A DNA stretch of 64,000 bases, from positions 1,393,501 to 1,457,500 of the forward strand of contig NC_058155.1 of the NCBI RefSeq assembly GCF_011075055.1, given 5' to 3'. The DNA comes from Mangifera indica (lineage: Eukaryota; Streptophyta; Magnoliopsida; Sapindales; Anacardiaceae). This document shows positions 1-12,700 of this stretch, piece after piece. The notes under the pieces are model-generated. The model was not told the DNA's origin and did not search any database. It worked only from the letters and a program-made list of their open reading frames with translations. The position numbers were made by a program, and so were the translations under genes. Numbering within the stretch: position 1 is the stretch's first letter; each line of letters begins with the position of its first letter.

Positions 1-3000
1 CATCACTGTTTTAATCATACTTTTCATCTCTCAAGATTTCTTAAGTTCCAATAGCCAATAGTACTTTCTTCTCAAGAGTTGGTAAAGGCTCAATTCGCCT
101 ATTAAATACTAATGTTCTTCATTTAGTACTACATAAACCAAACCAAACTTGACTTGTAATTTGGTGTCCATCAGTAAATTGGCCCAAGAACTTAATTGTA
201 TTGGTAAATTTTCTACAACTACGTGTGAAATCTAGGAGCAAGGATTGAAGAAGATGATTGGCATTGTTAGGGAAGATGGTGAACTCTACTTTATGGATAA
301 CGTATGCATGGAAAAACAAGCTTCAACAGCCAAGAAATAACCTTATTCTGTTTCCAATAATGATGAAATAAAGTTGTGGCGCTGTAAGTTAGGCCACTCC
401 AATTTTTGTTACCAAAAACATTTTGTTTCTAAATCTTTTTATAAATAAAACCCAAGTTTTTTCTCTTGTGAAGTTTGTCAATTGGCAAAAATATTCATAC
501 CTCATTTCATGTCATATCCTACACAAAATTTCATCCTTTCTCATTAACTCATTGTGATATTTGGGACCCTTCTCAAATAGAAATTATTTTAGGTACATAG
601 TGGTTTATTACTTTTATCAATGACCATACTAGAGTTTATTGGGTCTATTGTCTATCTCCTCAAAGAAAAACGTGAGGCGGTAAAAGCCTTTGAAACATTT
701 CATTCAATGATAAAATCCAATTCCAAACTTCCATTCAAATATTGAGAACAATGAAAAAGAATACTTTGTTTCAATCCTTAGGGACTATCTAGCAACCCAT
801 AGAATTATCCCTCATAGTTTTTGTCTGTATACACCTCAACAAAATAAGCATAGCAGAAAGGAAAAATCACCACCTCGTAAAGATTGTTGGAGCCCTAATA
901 GTCACTATGCACATCAAAAAAAATCTATGGCATGAAGCAATACTACCAACCTCATATCTCATAAATAGAATGCCTCCAAGAGTGCTCAAATTCAACTTAC
1001 CAATCTCAATTCTCTAAGAAAACATGTCTTACCTTTCAACTTATTTCCTCCCTTCCACTTAAAACCTTTGGGCGCACAACTTTTGTACATATCCATAGTC
1101 AAATCCGTTTGAAACTAGATCTAAAGTTGAATAAGTTTGTTTTCATTGGATACTCATCAACTTAAAAAGGGTAAAAAAGTTATTTCCCAATTCTTTAACG
1201 TGTCTTTGTGTCAATAGATATTACTTTTCTCGAATTACAATATTATTTTCCCTAGACTCCTCTTCCAGGGGGTGAAAATAAGCCTTGCAATTCAAACCTT
1301 CCAAACCAACCAAGCACAAATTCTTTTCCATTTCCTTTCTACTCAACACCATTGCCTTGTCAACATCAATCCTATTGTGCTACTTATAATACATGAAAAA
1401 GATTTGGAAAAAGGGAGAGCTAACTCTCTTCAACTTGATTTGGTTGTGTACTCATGCAGAAATCATTCACAAAGTAGTATAAACCAAAAACTCAAATGAG
1501 TCAAGATTCTAATCTAAGACCTAGCCTTGATGTTGAGCCTCCCATTGCACATGAACATCACAACAAAGATAGTGATGTATTGTCCCAAGATCAACTGAAC
1601 ATACCTATTGCTCTAAGAAAATGGATCAAGTCATGTACCCAACATCCTATGAAAGATTGTCGCTTGAATTTCAAGCATTTACCACTTTATTGCCTAAAAT
1701 ATAGATAACAAGGAACATACAAGAAGCACTTGTCAATCCTACATGGAGATTAGAGTCCACGAAGAAATGGGTGCATTAGAAAGAAATGATACTTAGGAAA
1801 TTTTGAAACTACCAAAGAGAGAAAATTGTATGATGCATGAAGGTTTTCACCGTGAAGTATAATGTAGATGGGAGTATCAATAGGTATAAGACAAGACTTG
1901 TTGCCAAAGGTTTTACTCAAACCTATGGTATAGATTACCAAGAAACATTTGCACTAATGGCTAAACTAAATATAGTAAAGGTTTTCCGTCATTAGCATCC
2001 AACCTTGATTGGGCTTATATGCAAATCAAATTATTTGTTCCTTTTTAGGTTAGATAGCATATATGCATATTCCAAAAATAGGAAATTGGATTCCTATAAG
2101 TACAATGCATTTCTAATATAAGCAATCTATTGAAAAACAATAAAATTGTCTTTATTTCACATTTGAAGACAAAAAAATTGCTATTTTAATAGTACATGTG
2201 GACGACATCATCATCACAAGAGACGATCATGAATAACTTGATTCTTTGAAACTTATCTTGCAAGAGAATTTGAGCTCAAATATCTTCGAACTTTTAAGGT
2301 GCTTTCTTGGTATAGAGGTAGCTCAACACAAAGCTAGGATCACTATATCGCAATGGAAGGGTGTACTTGATTTAATTCAAGAAATGAGAATGTTAGGATA
2401 CAAACCTGCAAAGACCCCTATGGAGTCAAATGCCAAATTAGGTATTAGAGGTAAGGAAGTTGAACGAAAGCAATACCAATGATTAGTGTGAAAGTTGATC
2501 TTCTTATCTCACATAAGACCAGACATCACTTTTGTTGTAAATGTAGTAAGTCAATTTATGTATGCACCCAAGGAGAAACATCTTGAAGTTGTCTACAAAA
2601 TTCCGAGGTATCTAAAAAATACCCCTGGGAAGGGACTTTTTTTTTTTTCATAAAATGTAATCACAAAATGGTAGAAGTCTATACAAACATTAATTGGGTT
2701 GGTTCATCCATTGATAAAAGATTCATGTTAAGGTATTGCACTCATGTTTGGGGTAATCTAGTAATGTGGAGAAGGAAGAAGCAACCAATGTTTGCCCAGA
2801 GCAGTGTAGTGGTTGAATTTCATGCATTGACTCATGGGGTATGTGAAGGAATATGGCTAGAGAGGTTACTAAGTGAACTATAAATTCCTAGTAACTATCC
2901 TATGAAACTATACTATGACAACAAAACAATCGTGACCATAGCTTATAATCCAGTCCATCATGACTGCAAAAAGCTTATGAAAGTCCACGTCATTTCATTA

Positions 3001-3156
3001 AAGAGAAGATTGATAATGGAAGTGTATGCTTGCTTTATATTCCTACCAAAGAGCAAATAGCAGATATTTTAACTAAGAGCCTTAATAGACTAGGTTTCAA
3101 AGATTTAGAAAACAAGTTGGGAATGATCATCAGATACATCCTAGCTTGAGGGGGAG
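1..3156 (+). mobile_element. Copia 1: decayed Ty1/copia pol, 5' end off the window
   Basis: Recognisable fragments run in the normal copia order, broken by stops and frameshifts. GAG-pre-integrase is near 240-480 (REDGELYFMDN, LWRCKLGHSN, CEVCQLAK). The integrase core is about 540-1200. The RT start is near 1850-1960 ([16 protein letters not shown]), and the RT active site has HVDD in place of YVDD near 2195. RNase H is at 2668-2883, including a 71-codon open stretch. A polypurine tract TTGAGGGGGAG lies at 3147-3156. The gag and 5' LTR are left of the window. The element sits in intron 6 of the RanBPM-like gene, in antisense orientation to it. Confidence 0.85.
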
Positions 3157-3390
3157 TATAAAAATCTTAGGTATTCATTAGGAAAAATTGATAGAATTTG
3201 ATAATTTAATTATAGGATAGCTGTCTACATTAGAAGAAAATTACTAATTTAATTTCCTTACTGGTTTAGAAAGAATCCGTTTAGAATATTAGGTTTTAAT
3301 TATATCATTTTTTCAGGGATTGTGTTGTGTATATATTGTACCCTTATTTTAGAAACTAAATTAGAGTGTTATAATTTCTCAAAATCTGCT
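3157..3390 (+). repeat. 3' LTR of copia 1 (right end approximate)
   Basis: It begins directly after the polypurine tract; the usual TG start is degraded to TA. The sequence is non-coding and AT-rich with a TATATATTG stretch typical of an LTR promoter region. No second LTR copy is in the window, so the right end cannot be fixed. Confidence 0.5.
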
Positions 3391-3538
3391 TAAAAAAGGT
3401 TTACTCCATATACTTTTGGCTTTTAAAAAAGGAACAGAGAAATAAATAAGAAATAAGAAACACAGCCCCAACCAACAGTCTACAATAGAGGTGACTCAAG
3501 GCAGCCATTACTTTTATGAAAAAGAATCAAAATCCTAC

Positions 3539-3701
3539 CTGTCGAAGAATCTTTCTTTGATTTAATGCATACGCAATGTCCTGCTCATCAACACCATTTT
3601 CTTGAGTAATAAAGACAGGAGGCACAGTACTTTTACCAGCCAAGTCAAATGAATGAAGTGTATCTTCATAGCCATAATGTAGTAAGTACGAGCGAACAAG
3701 C
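3539..3701 (-). CDS. RANBPM: RanBPM-like exon 6 (LisH)
   Basis: 163 bp, residues 237-291. LisH motif LVRSYLLHYGYEDTLHSFDL, then QENGVDEQDIAYALNQRK and ILRQ. LisH mediates dimerisation in this family. The acceptor follows GGTGGGCAG and the donor is CAG|GTAGGATT in phase 0. The next exon, expected to start the CTLH region, is not within positions 1-3538. Confidence 0.94.
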
Positions 3702-6700
3702 CTGCCCACCAAAAATAAGATAATCAATAATTCTAAAAATGGTAAAATATGCTAATAATTGATTACTGATATAGTAGCATTAATCCAGTTTAAGTCAGCA
3801 ATGAGGAAAAATTATATAATAAAAACAAAAGCTTGTGAAAATCTGGAAGGCAAAAGAGGAATTCAGAATTGTTGTGAAAATTTCCGATGTGGGCCTCATT
3901 CAGATATTCTGTAGTTTCTTAACGTCTAAGAGCCCTATTTTATCTGATTCATAAGTGTTATGCTGTTGGTTTTAGTCTATAATTTTTGGAGACAATTAGA
4001 ATTCCATGATTTACAGCTTTACTATAATGAACTCTAGTAATAGCCCGAGTCTTATTTACCACCGGGCATCTTAAGCATAGTTTAACAGCAACTTTCCTAG
4101 TCAGAGTTTGAATTTGTCTATTTACTATTCAAGATATTCCATAAGATCAGTGAAAACTTACCCATAACTGATATTTTGTGGTAGTGATATCTTTTCAATT
4201 GTCATTTGTTGCTTCATCCTCTCCTGCACTTCATATTCCTAATGATGATACAAAAGAGAAATAAGTTAAACAAGATAAATTTAAATGAAACATGGAGCAA
4301 AGCACTTTTACTGAAATCAATTGTCCGAGAGAACAAATTAAAGAAATCCCTATTTTTTAATTCAGAAAATCATAGATCCTTGAATTAAGTTTTATAATTG
4401 CAGGACATTAATCTGCAATGGAAATGAAGACGACTGGTAGAGGTGATAAACTTGTACAGGGAGCACAAGTAAATGCATTCACAACACCAACTCCATATCT
4501 CACAATGCTCTAAAACTTTTGAATCATATTGCAAATTTTTCTCCCAATAAATTCCAAATATATTTCTGATGTAGCTAATTCAGCCATAGCAACCAGGAAA
4601 TAAATCTGAAAACAAGTCTTTCAACATCAAATTTACACACGATTTATCTTGATTAAAAAGCTTTGTCATCATCTCTAGCCTCAAAAGCCACCTGATGCAG
4701 AAGAATATTGGAATTTTGAGATTTTGGCATTTAATTATGGATTACCCTCAAGGTTTATCATAAATGCTAGTTTTGCTATGCTTTCATGTTAGACACAGCT
4801 TTATAGTAAAATCAATATATTAAAAAATAGGTGGACATAGAGTTATAAATCAATTGATATGATAAAATTATCTTTTTAAAACAGAAAGTGCGACTAAAGG
4901 AACTTAATACTTGGCAGTAAGCTGTTAAAAGAAAATTGTTTATGTACACTTCAATAATTGTGGTGTAGTTCCTTTTTATTTTTTTATTTTCTCAGTCTAT
5001 AATATTGTATTCAACATGTAAATAAATGCAATAGTAAAAATTATGGGTAAAAGAGTAACATTAAAAGGAAAATTCTAAGTAAAAAAAATATAACAGACAA
5101 AATAAATTACTTGAACAGATCTCTGCTTTTTTTAATCATTTCTCTGTCCTCATATAATTCCTAGATCCAGTGAAATTGTTCTAGTATACTTGAGGCCTTT
5201 TTTTTTTTTAACATTTAGTCCGGTTCTAGAATTCTTAACCCATGCACTGTAATATTGTTCTTTGACTTGAAATGAGTTGCTTTTATTGGAGCTTAGGTAG
5301 TGTGGAGTTCCATAAGTAGGAACTTTGGAGAGTAGTCATGTGGTAGCTTAGCAGCATATTTTTTAGTTTTGAGAAAAAAATACATCCCATCTCGAGTGAA
5401 AAAAATGCATGTTGTGCAAAGGACTTCAACTTGAAAAGGCACCCAGAAATTCATTTTTTGTCTCTATGGGCACTAAAAATTCAATTTTCAACCCTACAAA
5501 TGATCATCACAATGGTAAGTTAAAATCTGGAGGGTGCATTCTTGTAGTCAATTTGCCTATACACAAAAATACCAATGAATCATGAATGATAGAATGTACT
5601 AGTTCCCATCTTAATAAGGGCTTGAAGATCAAGCAAAGCTTGCTTCAAGGAAAATTTGACTAAAGGGTTGACACGCTTAGTTGATTTGAACAAATCCATT
5701 TGAAAACTTTTGCACTAACTGGAGCAACAAATGAGGAATAGGTATTTAGAAACACTTATGAAGATTGAAAATAAGAACTCAGAATGAAGATATGAAGATT
5801 TTAAGATAAAAAACAGAGTTTTCTCTGTTTTTATATTTTATTGCTCATAAGGACTAAAAGGATTTTACAAATCAAGTGATACTAACAATTAAACTTTCTT
5901 CACAGCTGCTAACATTTTGGGTTAATGAATTAACCTAACCATCTTTCTACCCACTTGCGAATAAAATAACTCAGGCCTTTGACAAGATTAAATTAGGCCA
6001 AAAATCAAAAGACAAACAACAAAAATGGCATCATTAGTGAGAAAAAAGATAAGGGGAGAACATATATGAATTCATGCCTTTAACAGTAAAAAATGATATA
6101 AGACCCACTATTACAAGAATCAACACCCTCTTCTCCAAAATTAGGTTAGACGTGCTCTTATGGGTGATTGCACCAAATTCTGCCATAAAAATGCTAAATT
6201 ATGAAGGTCAATTTTTTAGTTATCCTAAAAGCATTAAAAATCCCAACATAAACAATATTAGGAATCTTAACTGACAAAATTTCACCTAAATCATTTATCT
6301 CCTTAATTATATTTTGAATTTTAAATCTCATTCAGCATTGAAACCCAAAGATGCCAAATCCAAATTACAAAAAACAAAGGAAACATGAAATTCATTTGTA
6401 GTGCTTTCTAATTCATTAATATTTTAGAAATCATATAAAAAAATTAATTATAAGGCATTCAGAACACGGACTGTAATAATTTGATTAAAGAAGTTTAATA
6501 TTCAGGTTTTTTAGATTTCAAGACCTTTATTTCTCCTGCTTCTTTCAGTTAGTTTTCATTTTTGGCTGTATTGACTTGTTGACATATAGATATTCGGTAG
6601 ACAGCTTGTTCAATACTTTGTAATGCTTTTTCTTCAATTAATCTGAGTTGTGTTTCTTACTAAATAAAAATAACTAACAAAATCAAAAAGTATCAAAAAG

Positions 6701-9700
6701 AGCTTTCTGTTTTTGACAAACAAATAATGACAATGGAAAAAAACAATATTTCATATATTTTTAACATAGAAAATGAGAATGATGCAGAAAACAAATTTCA
6801 TATTATATGAGCACAACAAACATGGAAAGAAGAAATGAGTTTGCAAAACAGCAACCACTGAAGGATTTAAGTCTCACAACAATTCATAGAGTTGTATATC
6901 AACAGCACAACTTGAAAAAATCATTCAAATTCAGCATGGCTAAATCGAAGTTCCAATAACAACTACACCAATGCAGCAGGTCTCTATATTCAGAAAACAT
7001 AATATTTGACATTTATTAAATGCTAAAAACTCAGTATGAATAGAAACCACTGTGAAAATCAAGTTTAAAAAGGCATTAAGATATAACAAGTGAAAAAGCT
7101 CTTAAACTGTTAGTAAATCTTTCAAAATATAATATGTTTGACCTTCCTCCTTATCCACATACACATATGCAAGCACACCCAATACAAAAGCTTAAGAAAG
7201 TAAAGTACAGTTTGGTACCTGAGTTTGTCCTAAGTAAGTTACATCCAGTAGATTCAGAAAGTAATTGTTTGGTCCCTGTCAATTATACTAGCTATTACAA
7301 GCTTGCTTAAAACTTATCGAAATTGTCTACGAGTTTCCAGAAAACCACCTCTAACCCCAAAAACTACTGAAAATTGTGTTGTTGCCAAAATGTTGGAGAT
7401 TCTTCTCAGAATCTACAGATCTACAATCATCACTACCGCAAATTGTCAATACCTTCATCATCGCCGACAACTCAAAAATTTGGCTCAAAAAACTGTCGAT
7501 CTGGCTCTTGCTACTGAAAATTCGAAGATCCAACCCAGAAACTGTTGATCTAACTTCTTTACATTTGTTGTTACTGAAAACTTACAGATGTGGTGTCGCC
7601 TAAGAGAAAATACCCATCCACACCTGTATCTTCTGAAACTATCAGATACACCCCCATAGTTCTAAAAATATCAGATACAACTCCATAGTACCAGGAAATA
7701 TCAGATACACCCACATATCTCATGAAATAATTATATACAACCCCATAGTCCCAAGATAATCGAGATTGCTACAAATTTTTACGTGCCAAACATGGACAAA
7801 CACACCACCAAACTCAAAAAAGTAACCCCTTGAACCTATCTTCCTAACAAGCCACACTACTTCACCAACTCCTAAATCAACAAAAAATAGGCAAAGGAGA
7901 AAGCCTGACTTCCCACAATCCCACAACCCTATGGCTCATATAGGTAATTGTTTATCTAGAACACTTGATGCAAATTGTTGGGTAGTGGATGCAAGAGCAT
8001 ACAATCATAGACTTGGTCAACAGAGATAATGGTAAGCTATACCAAGTGTGATGAAAGTTTGAAGGTGTCAGTGCAAAATTTTTTTTGTTAATTAGTTAGC
8101 CACTTTCTTTCCTTCTTATTGTGTGTTTCAAAACTGATCTTTGAGAAGGACAGTCGACATTGCCAAAGAGCTCGACCACCTCTATTATTAATCGGCAAGC
8201 GAAGCTCACTCAAGGAAGAAGTTGCCCAATAAAACCTCTTTTGCAGCGTTCTCTATTTCAAATGTAATTTTTGACATAAATGAATGGGTCACCCTAGCTT
8301 TCCATAATTAAAGTCACTAATTGCATTTGATTATCAACAAGAAGAATTTTTCTTCTCCATGTGAATCTTGCATACTTGTTAAACGGTCTCATACCCGCTA
8401 TCTGATTCATACATATAAACCCTCTGAATCTTTTCATATAATCCATGGTGACACATGGGTCCATCAAGGATATCGAACTAAATGGTAATCAATGATTTGT
8501 CGTATTCAGTGACAATCACACCCGGGTATGTAGAGTTCATTTAATGAAAGAATAATCCAAAATCATCACCATTTTCAAAACCTTTCACAAAAGATCTTGA
8601 ATGTCTTTCAAACACCCATACATGTTCTTCGGACTGACAATAACCTTGAGTATTTCATACAAGACCATACCAAATACCTAACTTTTCATGGTATCTTACA
8701 TCAAAGCACTTGTTCCCATACACCACAACAAAATTGAATTGTCGAAAGAAAAAACCCCTACCTTCTTGAAATTGCCTATTCTATGATGTTTTCTAGCTTC
8801 ATCCCTCATTTCTATTGGGGTGAAGTTGTCCTTAAAGCCTCCTACATAATCAATCAATCACCATCAAAGGTCCACCAATTTCGAAACTCTCTAAATGTTC
8901 ACTTAACCGATTACCCTCATGTTCAGATACTAACCTCTCTCCCACCAAAAGTACAAGGACAAAGTGCTTATGTTCATGATCATAATCCCCATTGCCATAA
9001 GCTTCAACATAAAGTATTAAAATGTATATTTTTTGGTCACTCACCAACCCAACAAGGATATAAATGCAATTATTCTTCTACCCTCGAATTCTTGGTGACT
9101 TCGATTGTCTTTTTTATTGAAGATATACCCTATTATCCCAATACTCCTCTTCAAAGGGAGAAAGCAAGTGAAGAGTCACATTAGGACCCTACAATATCAT
9201 TATTGATTTCTTTACCCTTTCCAAGTTAAGAATCCTCTGTCACACACCTAACTAATGGGATTGAACTTGCTTTTAAGCCACCTGACACCATATCCATTGG
9301 GATTGAACCTACTCCTAAGCCACCTAAAACCATATCCACTGGGATTGAACCTTCACTTGAGCCCCCAAAAACCAACCTGAACCCAAACCAGTGACTGATC
9401 AAAGAGGAAGATTGGATCCCAAGAAACCAATCAAAGTCTACTCCAAAAGACCTAACTAGTTCCTAAGAACTACTAGACATCTAAACAAGAGAAAAATCCT
9501 AAGGAATCGGAGATATGGAGTGATTTGGATCTTCCCATTGCTTTCGAGAGGGGTGAGTTCTTGTGTTAAATACCCAGTTAATAATTTTTTGACATATTCT
9601 AAATTGTCTCCAAACTTCTGAGAATTTACTGTAGTTGCTGAAGTGAGTATATCAAGGAATGTTCAAGAAGCCTTGAAAGATCCAAGGAAAAGTGTAACAG

Positions 9701-12700
9701 ATCATAAAGAAATGAGAATCTTGATTGATAACAGTACATGGAATGTGGCAAAACAACATGAGAATAAGAAGATTGTTAAGTACAAAACAGATGGAAGTAT
9801 TGAACGGTACAAGAAAAGGTTGGTAGCCAAGGTTTTACGTAAACTTAAAGTATTGAAGATGAAGAGACCTTTGCACCAATTGCAAAATTGAATTCTATTT
9901 GAGTATTATTATCAATTGCAACAAGCCTTGATTGAGCGCTTATTCAACCTGACATAAAAAAATGTGTTCTTGAATGGGAAGATCAAGGAGGAGATACATA
10001 TGAGGATGGCACACGGGTTTGAGGAGAACGGTGCAGTTAGGAAAGCTTGCAAACTGAAAAAATCATTGTATGGTTCAAAACAATTGCCAAGTACCAGTTT
10101 CATAAGATTTAGTACAATGCTTGGTCAAATAGGTTATCGACAAAGCAAAGTTGACCATACTTTGTTCATAAAGAACACCTCTAGTGGAAAGAAAGCAGTT
10201 TTGATTGTCTAAGTCAGTGATATTATAATTACTAGTGATAATCATACAGAGATTATGAATCTTAAGCATTAGTTGGACGCAAAATCTGAGGTTAAAGACT
10301 TAGGCTCTACGAGGTAATCTTTTGGTATGGAGGCATTAAAGAGCAAAGAAGGGATTTTGATATTTGTACCGAAGTATGCACTTGATGTTCTAAAGGAGAC
10401 AGGAATATTAGGATGTAAACCTGCTAGTACACTTTTGGAAAAATATTAGAAGTAGACAAGTAGTAATGAGGGTGGTTAGTCAATTCATGCATTCACCTAC
10501 TTAGGTACATTTTGACACAGCTTTGCGTGTCTTGAGATACCTAAAAGGAACTCCCAAAAAAGGGTTGTTGTTTCAAAAGAATAAGGATACAAGGATAGTT
10601 GGTTTAAACAATGCAAATTGGTCAGATCGCCAAAAGATAGTAGGTCCACATTAATTTTTTGTACAAAATTGTGGAGTAATTTGGTGGATTGGAGAAATAA
10701 AGAGTAGTCAATGGTTGCCCGAGGTAGGATAGAGGCAAAATTTGTGAGTTGATTTGGGTAGAAAGAATTCTTGAGGATTTATAGTTGCCCATGTCCAGAC
10801 CCCATATTCTCTATAGTGATAGCAAATCTGATATCAATATTGCACAAAACCTGGTTCAATATGATAGGATTAAGGACTTAAGAATAGATTGAAACTTCAT
10901 TAAAAGAGATTGAAGGATGGATCAGTCCAATCTACATTCCATCCATAAAACAAGAAGCATACATTTTAACCAAAGCTGTGCTAAAAGTGGCCTTCGATCA
11001 TTAAAATGACTGACATCCATTTAGCAGCCTAAGAGGGAGCTTTTGAAGGCCAATGAAGTATTTTAGGAAGATTGATTGATTTGTTTTATTTTGGAAAGTG
11101 GTATTTTAGGGTTGTGTAGACTGTAATTTCTTTTCTTATATTTGTTTTCTGTTTGTACAAATTTCCTAACTAATTAAAGGTTCTAATCTCTTGTAAAAAT
11201 TCTCTCTTTGAATAATAAAATGGTATGGAAGAGATTGTTCAAACAAGAATCCTTAGTTTTAAAGGGTAAGTTTCGAGGGCTCCTAAGTGCAAGCTGTTGA
11301 AGTTGGGGTAAAAGGTATGGCACTTTGTGTGGAGTGCAATGGGAAGATGGGTTGCCAACTTGCAGCCAAAGGTATTAGCTACTGGTTTGCAAGGATACAA
11401 TACAGGTGTGTGAGGCCTACTAGGATGAGGGAGACTCCTACGCTCACAATTTTGTTACTAGCAATTTCATAGCCCGCTACAAATAATTTGCATTTTGTTG
11501 GGTTTTGGGTTGGGGATAGGGCAAGGCTACTATATGGGGCTGGGCACTACACAAACGTAGTGTGGGGTGGAGGGCTTACGAGGGAGGGTTGGGTGTATAT
11601 TTTTTCATTTTAACTTTCATAACTTTACTACTTTATTTTTAATTATAAAAGATATCGAATTACTAAAGTACCCTATGCAGTTAATTTTAATATAACGGTA
11701 GTTAATACTTATGGAGCCAAACATTACTTTCTCATTCTACAAGACCTTACTATTACTTAGGCCAGACCTGAGGCACCAAATTGTAGTTACCTCAAGCTTA
11801 AGGTTAAGGAAACATAGAAAACAGAGAGTTGTTACCAAAAAGTACAAGCTCATTACTAAAGTTAAAGAGTTAAATATAAATGACTGAAGAAGAGACTTGC
11901 CTTAAGATCAAAAGCAAATTTTTTCTGCCCAAAGTTGATATGAACCCTGCAGGATTCAAATCAAACACATAAATTCACTAACCAAGGCCTCAGTTAATAA
12001 ATAGTAAATGTGATCAATATGATTGTAATAAGTGTTTGGACAGGTAATAAATCCCAACACGTTCACAGAATTGGATACTAAACAATCCTTACTTAGCTAC
12101 ACATGAGAGGAAAATGGTTTATGACACTCAAAATACAATACTAACGGTCCATATCCATTATGACATTGGCATAGTATAAGAAAACAAGTACTGTACTCAA
12201 CTGCATAAACAGCATGAAAATTCTTTTCATAACAAAAAAAAGCCAAGCGCCAGCTTCCTCCATACGTGGAACAAAACTACAACAATTCACAATGTTGCTT
12301 ACAGGTGCACTTTGATGTGGTTAAGTTAATCTATGAAAATTCAACCGCGGGTAAGTTAGTGACTTTAACAGTGCATCAGGTAAATTTACCATAAAGGTCA
12401 AAGGTTTCTAGGGGTCAATATTTACCTGCTCCAATTTCAGGAAAAATAAAAATAAAAGTTAAAAATTCATTAAAAATAAAATATAAATATAAAACAGGAA
12501 ACCAAAAATCCACAGATTTAGAGAAACAAGGAGATAGTAATTTCTCTGCAATACATTATACATCCCTCAAACAGGACAAAAGAAAATAATCCTATCCACT
12601 GTAGATTGGTTAGATTCTTATTCATAAGTCACAGGTGCTTGGGAACCAAGAAGGGACTGTATCATTCAGGTGGCTGTGCATATGGTAACTTATCAAAATC

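Noticed and set aside
5805..5835. Small inverted repeat AAAACAGAG / CTCTGTTTT as a terminator or MITE end
   Set aside because: No element borders or TSD around it; plausible by chance in AT-rich DNA.
7303..7603. Three overlapping open frames on both strands
   Set aside because: Mutually exclusive, no recognisable domain, and next to a decayed retroelement.
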